A DNA stretch of 8,018 nt from Phycisphaerales bacterium (GTDB taxonomy: Bacteria; Planctomycetota; Phycisphaerae; Phycisphaerales; UBA1924): contig JAJDDL010000162.1 in the NCBI GenBank assembly GCA_029260335.1, forward strand, positions 1 to 8,018, written 5' to 3'. The position numbers and the translations under genes were made by a program. This document shows positions 1 to 5,926 of this stretch, piece after piece (within the stretch, counting starts at the first letter, position 1; each line of letters begins with the position of its first letter). The notes below the pieces were generated by a model. It did no database searches. It was not told the origin of the DNA and saw nothing but the letters and a program-made list of their open reading frames with translations.

Positions 1-776
1 ACCTTGCGCGCCCGGACCGAGAGATGCAGGTCGCCAACCGGACGGCCGAGGACTGTCTCCTTGCCCGAACCCTTGAGCTGCTCCATGAAATGCCGGCGAG
101 CCGCACGGTGCGCGTCTTCGAGCCCTTGGCCCAAACGCAACCCGCGAGCATCGAGCATCTTCTTGATCTCTTCGAGGCTGCTCTCGCCGAAGTTCTTGTA
201 GCTCATCAACTCCGCCTCGGTGATCTTGAGCAGATCGCCAAGCGAGCGGATGTTCATCTTCTTGAGGCACGTCCTGGCGCGAACCGAGAGCTCGAAGTCG
301 GTGACAGGGGTATCCATCAGCGCCCGGCGCTTGACCAGATCCCGATCCGGATCCTCTTCGATGACCATGTCCTTGCTGGCCCGCACGTCCTTGAGGAACA
401 GGTTCGCGCGTGCGTGGTTGGGCCTGGTCTCCAGAACCTGGCGCAGGCAGCGCTCGGCTCGGACGTAGTCGCCCTGGTCCTCATAGACCACCGCAAGATT
501 CATCAGCGCGTTCAGGTGCGCGGGGGCCATCTCGACGCAACGCTCGTACATCGCGACCGCTTCGTCCTCTTCGCCCAGCAGGTCCAGGTGATACGCAAGC
601 TTGAACATCGCCTCGGCGTTCGCCGGGTCCGCCGTCACCGCTTTGTGCAGTTCGCCTACGACGTGCTCGCGGTCGCCCGCGCTCTCGGCGTTGATCGCCG
701 CCACCAGATGCGACTGGGCAGCCTTCTCGTCGCCCCTGTTCGCACCGATCACCATGTCCATCGGGTCATTCGCCAT
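1..776 (-). CDS. TPR protein with RNA polymerase alpha-CTD-like domains (3' end outside window)
   Basis: 258 residues are visible and the reading frame is still open at the window edge. Residues about 52-119 form two TPR units. After a charged linker, residues about 156-215 closely resemble the RNA polymerase alpha C-terminal domain: FELSVRARTCL, then SLGDLL, then NFGESSLEEIK, ending in RGLRLGQGLED. E. coli RpoA has the same order of motifs. A second copy begins at residue 245 (GRPVGDLHLSVRARK) and is cut off. There is no alpha N-terminal assembly domain, so this is not RpoA. In the first copy, R166 matches the DNA-contacting R265 of E. coli alpha, while the positions of N268 and K298 appear to be T169 and S199. 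The ATG at 776 follows a GGAGG (782-786) by 5 nt; an ATG at 780 stops after four codons. The helix-hairpin-helix fold suggests binding to DNA or to transcription proteins, with TPRs for protein contacts; that role is inferred. Met6 and Met8 are possible later starts. Confidence 0.85.
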   Translation of the reverse strand, partial: MANDPMDMVIGANRGDEKAAQSHLVAAINAESAGDREHVVGELHKAVTADPANAEAMFKLAYHLDLLGEEDEAVAMYERCVEMAPAHLNALMNLAVVYEDQGDYVRAERCLRQVLETRPNHARANLFLKDVRASKDMVIEEDPDRDLVKRRALMDTPVTDFELSVRARTCLKKMNIRSLGDLLKITEAELMSYKNFGESSLEEIKKMLDARGLRLGQGLEDAHRAARRHFMEQLKGSGKETVLGRPVGDLHLSVRARK

Positions 777-781
777 GCATG

Positions 782-786
782 CCTCC
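782..786 (-). promoter_or_regulatory. Shine-Dalgarno of the TPR/alpha-CTD gene
   Basis: GGAGG on the minus strand lies 5 nt before the ATG at 776. It is only 1 nt from the out-of-frame ATG at 780, so it supports the 776 start. Confidence 0.65.
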
Positions 787-803
787 GGTAAATTTCGAAC
801 AGA

Positions 804-832
804 ATCCTAGGTCAGAAATCGTCCCACCTCAA
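804..832 (-). promoter_or_regulatory. Candidate sigma70-type promoter for the TPR/alpha-CTD gene
   Basis: Read on the minus strand, TTGAGG (832-827) and TAGGAT (809-804) are separated by exactly 17 nt. Each hexamer matches its consensus at 4 of 6 positions. Transcription would start near 797 and give a leader of about 20 nt. The promoter sits in the 72-nt gap after the MATE stop codon, so the TPR gene may have its own transcript. The call is from pattern only. Confidence 0.4.
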
Positions 833-848
833 GCGTTCTCAGAGGGCC

Positions 849-2483
849 CTAGGCGTCCTCAGACCCCGAATTGACCAGTTCGATCCGCCTCCAAGGCCCC
901 TTGAGGAACCGCAGGAGCATCGCCAGGCCCAACAGAATGATGTAGACGCTCGCAGCAATCCAGGGCCCGATCGAGCCCAGTTCGGGCGTCAGCTCGATCA
1001 TCAACAGCCCGCCGCCCACGATGAAGACCCACGACAAAATGACGGTGATGACCCCAGGCCAGATCGTGTCGCCCGCACCTCGAAGTGCCCCCGAGAAAGT
1101 GATCGCGGTCGCATCGAAGAGTTGGAAGACCGCCGCGGCCACCATCACCAGCGCCCCGACCCGGACCAACTCATCGATCTGTTCCGGCCCGAGATCATGC
1201 GCAAAGAACCGAACCAACGGCTCTCGAAAGATCACGAAGAGCAACGCGCACAATCCCATGTAGCCAAGCGTGAGACGCAAACCCAACCACGCGCGCTTGG
1301 CCGCCAGGTCGGGCCTGCCCATGCCCATGCACTTGCCCACCACCGCGGTTACCGCGATCGAAATCCCAATCGCCGGCATGAACGACACGTGCATGTAGCG
1401 CAGCGCGATCCACCCGGCCGTGTTCGCGAGCTTGCCCGCCTGCTCTGCCGCCGGCGCATCGATCGCGACACCGAGGCGCTCGGCCGCCCCGATCTTGCCC
1501 GCCACCGGCACCAGGAACACCAAGAGCAGCGCCCAACAGATGATCTCGTTGAACATCATCAACCCGCCCGGCCAGCCGAGCTTGATCACATCCCGGATCG
1601 CCGCACGATCCGGTCGCATCGCCTTACGCGTCGCGTATCGATCGTTCATGCGCTTGCCAAGAAAGACCGTCATCGGAATTGCAAGCTCAATCGCGGTTCC
1701 GATGACCGTGCCGATCGCGGCCCCGGCGACACCCAAGGGCTCTAGACCGATTGCCACCGCAACAGAGCGGCACGCATCGCCGATCGCATCCAATGGCGCA
1801 AGCCCCGTGTGCGGCATGCCCGAAGTGCCGAAGATCAACACGATATTGGCAAACGCGTTGACAATGTTGCCTGTAATCGCGGCGACCATCACCACGCCCG
1901 CCTTGTGCATGCCGTAGAAGTAGTTGCTCAGCCCTCGCGTCGCAATCGTCAAGAACGCGCCGAACACCAGGATCTGCGCGTAGGACGTCTCCAACGCCAC
2001 CAGGTCGGGCGCATGACCCAACCTCTCCATGCCGAAGATCATCGGCAACACCAACCCATAAGGAACCAACGCCAACGCCCACACGGCTGAGAGCCACAGC
2101 GCAGTCCACGCGTACGCCGGGCCTCGCTCCGAACGCCCCGCGCCGAGATTCTGCGCGACGTACGTGTTCACGACGGTGAGCACGCCGAACATGAACGAGA
2201 TGGGAAGCCACGCCGCGACCCCGCCGTTGCCTTGGGCCGCGATGTAGATCGGGCTTGGCGGATCGATATGAGCGACCATCTTCGCGTCGATGAACTGCAT
2301 GACCGTGTAGCTGGTCATCGTCACCACGCCCGGCATCGCGATGCGGAGCATCTCGGCGAGCGGGCGCTCCTTGACAACCACCGGTCCACATTCCGGACAC
2401 GACGCGTCCTTGTCGAGCGCCGAGAGATCATGTCCGCAGGTCTGGCAACGGCGCATGGATACCTTGTATTCGTCCGTTGCCAT
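849..2483 (-). CDS. MATE-family multidrug/cation efflux transporter with N-terminal zinc ribbon
   Basis: A 544-residue inner-membrane transporter of the MATE (NorM/DinF-like) family, which exports drugs or other organic cations in exchange for H+ or Na+. Most of residues 45-525 is hydrophobic, with about twelve membrane segments in two halves. The first half has the MATE-like stretches FMFGVLTVVNTYVAQNLGAG (99-118) and GLSNYFYGMHKAGVVM (184-199). The second half has ITFSGALRGAGDTIWPG (461-477), a typical MATE loop. Ahead of the membrane part, residues 13-32 hold C13-X2-C16 and C29-X2-C32, a four-cysteine zinc ribbon that ordinary MATE proteins lack and that makes this protein longer than usual. 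The frame stays open to 2684, but that extension overlaps the end of pdxA and is basic and low-complexity. I therefore start at the ATG at 2483, just before the ribbon. Only a weak GGAA precedes it. The gene follows pdxA by 64 nt and may share its transcript. The substrate is unknown. Confidence 0.92.
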   Translation of the reverse strand: MATDEYKVSMRRCQTCGHDLSALDKDASCPECGPVVVKERPLAEMLRIAMPGVVTMTSYTVMQFIDAKMVAHIDPPSPIYIAAQGNGGVAAWLPISFMFGVLTVVNTYVAQNLGAGRSERGPAYAWTALWLSAVWALALVPYGLVLPMIFGMERLGHAPDLVALETSYAQILVFGAFLTIATRGLSNYFYGMHKAGVVMVAAITGNIVNAFANIVLIFGTSGMPHTGLAPLDAIGDACRSVAVAIGLEPLGVAGAAIGTVIGTAIELAIPMTVFLGKRMNDRYATRKAMRPDRAAIRDVIKLGWPGGLMMFNEIICWALLLVFLVPVAGKIGAAERLGVAIDAPAAEQAGKLANTAGWIALRYMHVSFMPAIGISIAVTAVVGKCMGMGRPDLAAKRAWLGLRLTLGYMGLCALLFVIFREPLVRFFAHDLGPEQIDELVRVGALVMVAAAVFQLFDATAITFSGALRGAGDTIWPGVITVILSWVFIVGGGLLMIELTPELGSIGPWIAASVYIILLGLAMLLRFLKGPWRRIELVNSGSEDA

Positions 2484-2547
2484 CGAAGTTCCATGCACAA
2501 GAAGAGCCGAACGACTCAGAATGGAGCACGCTCGGCAAGGGGCAATA

Positions 2548-3609
2548 TTAGGCGGATGCCCTTGCTCCTCGCCCATCGGACCGACCGGCTCGGGTGATCG
2601 CCATCCGGATCGCGAGCCGGATCGCTTCGACCATCGAGCTCTCGCTCGCCTTGTTCTGGCCCGCGATATCGAACGCCGTCCCATGATCGGGGCTCGTCCG
2701 GACCGTCGGCAGGCCCAGCGTCACATTGACCGCCCGATCCCAATCCAAGAGCTTGACCGGAATCAGCCCCTGATCGTGGTACATCGCCACCACAAGGTCA
2801 AACTCGCCCGCGAGCGCCCGCTGGAAAACCGTGTCGCCCGGGAACGGGCCCCGGACATCGAAGTCCGATTCCTGGGCAAGGCTGATCGCCGGCTCGATGA
2901 TCCGGGTTTCTTCGTCGCCCAACTCCCCCGATTCGCCCGCGTGGGGGTTGAAACCGCAGACCGCGATCCTCGGCCGAGATATCCCAAGCCCTATACACGC
3001 CTCGTGGGCCAGATCGATCGTGTCGAGGACGCGCCCGATCGTGAGCACGTTGCGGACATCCATCAACGGCACATGAGCCGAGGCGAGCACAACCTTGAAT
3101 CGGGGCGAGACGAACATCATCGCGCTCCGCCGAGCACCCAATCGCCTCGCCAGCAGCTCGGTATGTCCCGGATACTTGCCCCGCCCGGCGAGGCTCCAGG
3201 CCTTCTTACTGATCGGCGCGGTCACGATGCCGCTCGCTGCGAGTGGGTCGTGGGCCGGCCGCTGAGTGTCACGGATCGCCGATTCGACAAACTGGAAGCT
3301 CAGCTCACCGGAGACTTTGGAATGCACCCGGGAGAACCCCGATGTGTCGGATTGACGCACCAGAACCACATCTTGATCCAATGCAGACGCGATCAGCCGC
3401 TCGTCGGCTTCGACGCCCCACCAATACGGGTCAATCCCGGCCTTCTCGGCGGCCTCGGCGAGCGCGGACTCGACTCCATAAACCCGAAAGTGTGCGATCT
3501 GGCGGAGTTCGGGATTGGCCAGCGCCTTGACGACAACCTCCGGGCCGATCCCGCCGGGATCTCCCAAGCTAAGTGCAATCACGGGCCGAGTTGGACGTCT
3601 TGCTGGCAT
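2548..3609 (-). CDS. pdxA: 4-hydroxythreonine-4-phosphate dehydrogenase (PdxA)
   Basis: A 353-residue cytoplasmic enzyme of the DXP-dependent vitamin B6 pathway. It oxidises 4-phosphohydroxy-L-threonine with NAD(P)+; the product loses CO2 to give 3-amino-2-oxopropyl phosphate, which PdxJ uses. Family motifs are present in order: GDPGGIGPE (16-24), TAPISKKA (130-137), GHTE (148-151), ASAHVPL, NPHAGE, MYHDQG, and GLPTVRTSPDHGTAFDIAG near residues 299-317. The three divalent-metal histidines known from E. coli PdxA (H166, H211, H266) correspond to H179, H222 and H278, so the protein should be active. Length is slightly above the usual 330 because of a basic C-terminal tail. The frame is open to 3741, but homology begins right after the ATG at 3609 and the upstream 44 codons look non-coding. 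Divergent from the STAS gene and upstream of the MATE gene. A relative acting on D-threonate or D-erythronate 4-phosphate (PdxA2) is possible but less likely. Confidence 0.95.
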   Translation of the reverse strand: MPARRPTRPVIALSLGDPGGIGPEVVVKALANPELRQIAHFRVYGVESALAEAAEKAGIDPYWWGVEADERLIASALDQDVVLVRQSDTSGFSRVHSKVSGELSFQFVESAIRDTQRPAHDPLAASGIVTAPISKKAWSLAGRGKYPGHTELLARRLGARRSAMMFVSPRFKVVLASAHVPLMDVRNVLTIGRVLDTIDLAHEACIGLGISRPRIAVCGFNPHAGESGELGDEETRIIEPAISLAQESDFDVRGPFPGDTVFQRALAGEFDLVVAMYHDQGLIPVKLLDWDRAVNVTLGLPTVRTSPDHGTAFDIAGQNKASESSMVEAIRLAIRMAITRAGRSDGRGARASA

Positions 3610-3617
3610 CTTGGTCC

Positions 3618-3623
3618 ATAATA
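3618..3623 (-). promoter_or_regulatory. Possible -10 element for pdxA
   Basis: TATTAT on the minus strand ends 8 nt before the pdxA ATG at 3609. No convincing -35 box lies 16-18 nt further out. If it is real, the transcript would be nearly leaderless, which fits the absence of a clear Shine-Dalgarno before pdxA. Weak. Confidence 0.2.
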
Positions 3624-3746
3624 GATTCCAACTATGGAAAGACATCGAGAATGTGCGCGATCTAGAAACCAAACAAGTGTGTGCAGCGGATTCTCTGATA
3701 CTTCCGCTATTCTGTGGAAGTTCTCGTAGGCTCCAAGCCAAGTCCG

Positions 3747-3752
3747 TATAAT
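3747..3752 (+). promoter_or_regulatory. Consensus -10 box (TATAAT) for the STAS gene
   Basis: A perfect TATAAT overlaps the in-frame ATG at 3751. The -35 region has no good match at 16-18 nt spacing. If this box is used, transcription begins near 3759, so the ATG at 3751 would not be in the mRNA and translation would have to start at 3784. The good Shine-Dalgarno before 3784 agrees with this. Confidence 0.4.
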
Positions 3753-3774
3753 GGCGACTGAGCCTGATCGTGTA

Positions 3775-3781
3775 GAGGTGA
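3775..3781 (+). promoter_or_regulatory. Shine-Dalgarno deciding the STAS start
   Basis: GAGGTGA is a seven-base match to the complement of the 16S rRNA 3' tail and sits just before the ATG at 3784. The earlier in-frame ATG at 3751 has nothing comparable. Confidence 0.55.
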
Positions 3782-3783
3782 GC

Positions 3784-4086
3784 ATGGTGGGTCGCAAAGA
3801 CAAGCCGCAGACCGGGTCGCGCGTCCTGCTAGATGGCCGCCAGGACTGGACCGAGCCCAACCGGGTGCAGGCGGTCTACGCAGAGTGCTTGCGATTGGTC
3901 CGCCGAGCCGGCAGCTTTGCGGTCGACCTCCGGGACGTGAGAGTGATGGATTCCAAGCTCATCGCGTGTCTGATTGCGATCCAGCGCGAGGCCACCCGAC
4001 GTGGCGCCAAGGTGACGGTGCTCGCCTCAGACGCGGCTACTAAATGGATGGATACGTGCATGGTCCGCCAGTTCATGGTGACCTGA
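3784..4086 (+). CDS. Single-domain STAS protein (anti-sigma factor antagonist or MlaB-like)
   Basis: A 100-residue cytoplasmic protein consisting of little more than one STAS domain. The pattern SFAVDLRDVRVMDSKLIACLIAIQ (residues 44-67) matches the STAS core strand, the loop bearing Asp-Ser, and the following helix. GAKVTVLAS (74-82) is the next strand. In SpoIIAA/RsbV proteins the serine after this Asp is phosphorylated by an anti-sigma kinase; S57 is the equivalent here, but the usual following Ser-Gly is Lys-Leu. Translation probably starts at the ATG at 3784: GAGGTGA at 3775-3781 is a strong Shine-Dalgarno, with 5 nt between its GAGG core and the ATG. An in-frame ATG at 3751 overlaps a TATAAT and has no Shine-Dalgarno, though it would add only 11 residues. 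No kinase, phosphatase or sigma gene is adjacent, and no Mla transport genes either, so the partner is unknown. Confidence 0.8.
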   Translation: MVGRKDKPQTGSRVLLDGRQDWTEPNRVQAVYAECLRLVRRAGSFAVDLRDVRVMDSKLIACLIAIQREATRRGAKVTVLASDAATKWMDTCMVRQFMVT

Positions 4087-4100
4087 CCCGCGCCAAATCC

Positions 4101-4112
4101 AGAACTAGTTCT
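4101..4112. repeat. Perfect 12-bp palindrome between convergent genes
   Basis: AGAACTAGTTCT reads the same on both strands. It lies in the 45-nt gap between the stop codons of the STAS gene and the permease gene. It has no loop and no following T-run, so it is a poor intrinsic terminator. A protein-binding site or chance are the alternatives. The octamer GCCAAATC occurs on both sides of it, at 4092-4099 and 4126-4133. Confidence 0.35.
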
Positions 4113-4131
4113 CGTACCCAAACCGGCCAAA

Positions 4132-5910
4132 TCAAACTCTGAATATCGCCCCGAGCTTCTTGCCCAACAGTGCCGATGCGCCCACGAGCGTAACGCTCAG
4201 CAGCGCCATGCCCCAGACGCCCATCGCACTGGCGATCGCGGGCCCATCGCCGAGCCTGCCCATGAACGCGAGGATCGCCTTGGTGAGCGGGTAGTGCCGA
4301 GCCTGCTGCGCGAGGATGAGCGAATCGCTGACCTCGAGCATGCTGAAGCTGAAGACCAGGAGCGAGCCGGCGATCAGGTTGGCCAGGATCAGGGGCAAGA
4401 CCACCTTGCGTATCGCAAGTGTCTTGCTCGCGCCGAGGTTGATCGCCGCCTCTTCCAACTCGCCCGAGGTCTGCTCCAGGCCAGATACCGTCGAACGCAC
4501 GATGTATGGCAATCGCCGCACGGCGTAGGCCACAATCAACAACGCGAACGGATTGGGCGCAAGCGATGGATCCTCGGTCGAGACCGTGCCCACCACGCCA
4601 AACAACTCCGCAAGCCCGCCCATGCCATGGCTCACGAGCCAATCGCGGATCTGAGGAAACGGTGCCCGGAGCGTCATCGCGACATAGCCGAACGCGAGCA
4701 CCAGCCCCGGCACCGCAAGCGGGAGCATGACCATCGAATCGAGCAGGTTCCGCCCTCGGACCTTGGTACGCACGATCAGATACGCAATCAGGATCCCCAG
4801 TCCAATATTGAGAACCACGGCACCAACTGAGAGCACGATGCTGTTGCGGATAGCACTGAACGCGTCATCGCTCCCAAGCGCAAGCCGGAAGTTCTCGAGC
4901 GTGAATCGCTCGGGGAGTACGGTCCCGTACCAATCGGCGCTCGGCGTCAAGCTCGTCAGCACCACGCCTATATGGGGCGTGATCGCCAGGATCGTGACGA
5001 GCCAAAACGCACCCGAGGCGATCACGCCTGCGATCGGAGAGAGCGAACGCTCTCCCCCGGCACGCGAGGCCTTTGAATACATCGCGTAGCCCTTGCGACC
5101 GAAGACCGCCCTGCCCAACGCGTAGCTGCTCACCGCGACCATGAGCAGGATGATCGTCAGGGCATAAGGCTCAGCCGAGGTCTCCACCTGTGCCAGGCCC
5201 TCGAAGATCTGCACCGGGGTCACCCGCCCATAGTCGAACATCAAGGGCGTGCCGAGTTCGGTGAAGCTCCAGATGAACACGATCGTCGCGCCCGCGAACA
5301 AGCCGGGGCGGATCAAGGGCAGGGTGATCTTGAAGAATCGACGAGCCCAGCCGGCTCCGAGATTCTCAGCCGCTTCATCAAGTGCGGGGTCGAGGTTGGC
5401 AAGCGAAGCGGCGGCGTTGAGGTAGATGATCGGATACAGATGCAGCGCCTGCACCACGACGACGCCCCAGAACCGGGCGTCGCCCAGGACATCGAACTCG
5501 GTGCCGAGCAAGGCGTTGAGCGCCCCCTCGCGCCCGAGAATCGCCCGCACGCCGATCGCCCCCACGAACGGCGGCAGGATCATCGGCACCAGGATGAGCG
5601 AGGTCAGGGTCTTCTTGAACGGGAACTTGTAGCTGGCACCCAGGATCGCCAAGGGCAGGGCGATCACAATCGAAATAGTCGTGGTCGCGATCGCGATCTT
5701 AAACGCGTTGCCAAGCCCCTCGACCAGCGAGGGGTTCTTGAAGACCAGGATCAGGTGCTCGAGCGTGAAGCCTCGGCCTGTGGTTGGGTCGGCTGCAAGC
5801 CCGCCGCGAACCGTCAGGGCGATCGGATAGAGCAGGAGCATGGCGAGCAGCAAGACAACACCCACCAGCAACAGCTGCGGGCCAACCCTGCGTGGACGAA
5901 ATCCTGCCAT
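4132..5910 (-). CDS. Fused two-domain ABC transporter permease, ferric-iron (FbpB/AfuB) type
   Basis: A 592-residue inner-membrane protein with two BPD_transp_1 permease halves in one chain, giving about twelve membrane segments. Each half carries the cytoplasmic EAA loop that docks on the ATPase: EAAENLGAGWARRFF followed by KITLPLIRPGL at about 179-203, and EEAAINLGASKTLAIRK followed by VVLPLILANL at about 486-512. This duplicated layout is typical of the FbpB/AfuB/SfuB ferric-iron permeases. ThiP and phosphonate permeases are built the same way, so iron is the likeliest but unproven substrate. Residues about 415-455 form an extra loop between segments in the second half. The ATG at 5910 precedes a basic stretch and the first membrane helix, but no strong Shine-Dalgarno is seen. 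The start lies 16 nt after the M16 stop codon, so co-transcription or translational coupling is likely. Neither the binding protein nor the ATPase gene is adjacent: downstream is the convergent STAS gene. Confidence 0.93.
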   Translation of the reverse strand: MAGFRPRRVGPQLLLVGVVLLLAMLLLYPIALTVRGGLAADPTTGRGFTLEHLILVFKNPSLVEGLGNAFKIAIATTTISIVIALPLAILGASYKFPFKKTLTSLILVPMILPPFVGAIGVRAILGREGALNALLGTEFDVLGDARFWGVVVVQALHLYPIIYLNAAASLANLDPALDEAAENLGAGWARRFFKITLPLIRPGLFAGATIVFIWSFTELGTPLMFDYGRVTPVQIFEGLAQVETSAEPYALTIILLMVAVSSYALGRAVFGRKGYAMYSKASRAGGERSLSPIAGVIASGAFWLVTILAITPHIGVVLTSLTPSADWYGTVLPERFTLENFRLALGSDDAFSAIRNSIVLSVGAVVLNIGLGILIAYLIVRTKVRGRNLLDSMVMLPLAVPGLVLAFGYVAMTLRAPFPQIRDWLVSHGMGGLAELFGVVGTVSTEDPSLAPNPFALLIVAYAVRRLPYIVRSTVSGLEQTSGELEEAAINLGASKTLAIRKVVLPLILANLIAGSLLVFSFSMLEVSDSLILAQQARHYPLTKAILAFMGRLGDGPAIASAMGVWGMALLSVTLVGASALLGKKLGAIFRV

Positions 5911-5926
5911 GGGACCGCGAGTGTAG

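Noticed and set aside
24..791. A 255-codon plus-strand ORF
   Set aside because: It is the mirror frame of the TPR/alpha-CTD gene, which has recognisable domains, a Shine-Dalgarno and a promoter candidate.
841..852. GGGCCC and CCTAGG palindromes after the MATE stop as a terminator
   Set aside because: They are short, have no loop and no T-run on either strand.
2484..2684. N-terminal extension of the MATE ORF to 2684
   Set aside because: It would overlap the 3' end of pdxA by over 130 nt and is a low-complexity basic stretch. The zinc ribbon right after the ATG at 2483 is the better beginning.
2341..3621. A 426-codon plus-strand ORF
   Set aside because: It is antisense to pdxA and the MATE gene start, both of which show clear family motifs. 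The translation is rich in Arg, His and Pro with no domain, typical of a mirror frame in GC-rich DNA.
3610..3741. N-terminal extension of PdxA to 3741
   Set aside because: The 44 extra residues have no family similarity, and PdxA homology begins shortly after the ATG at 3609.
5685..5696. TCGCGATCGCGA, a perfect 12-bp palindrome
   Set aside because: It lies inside the permease gene and follows from alternating Ile and Ala codons. GATCG-type words are frequent throughout the window for similar coding reasons.
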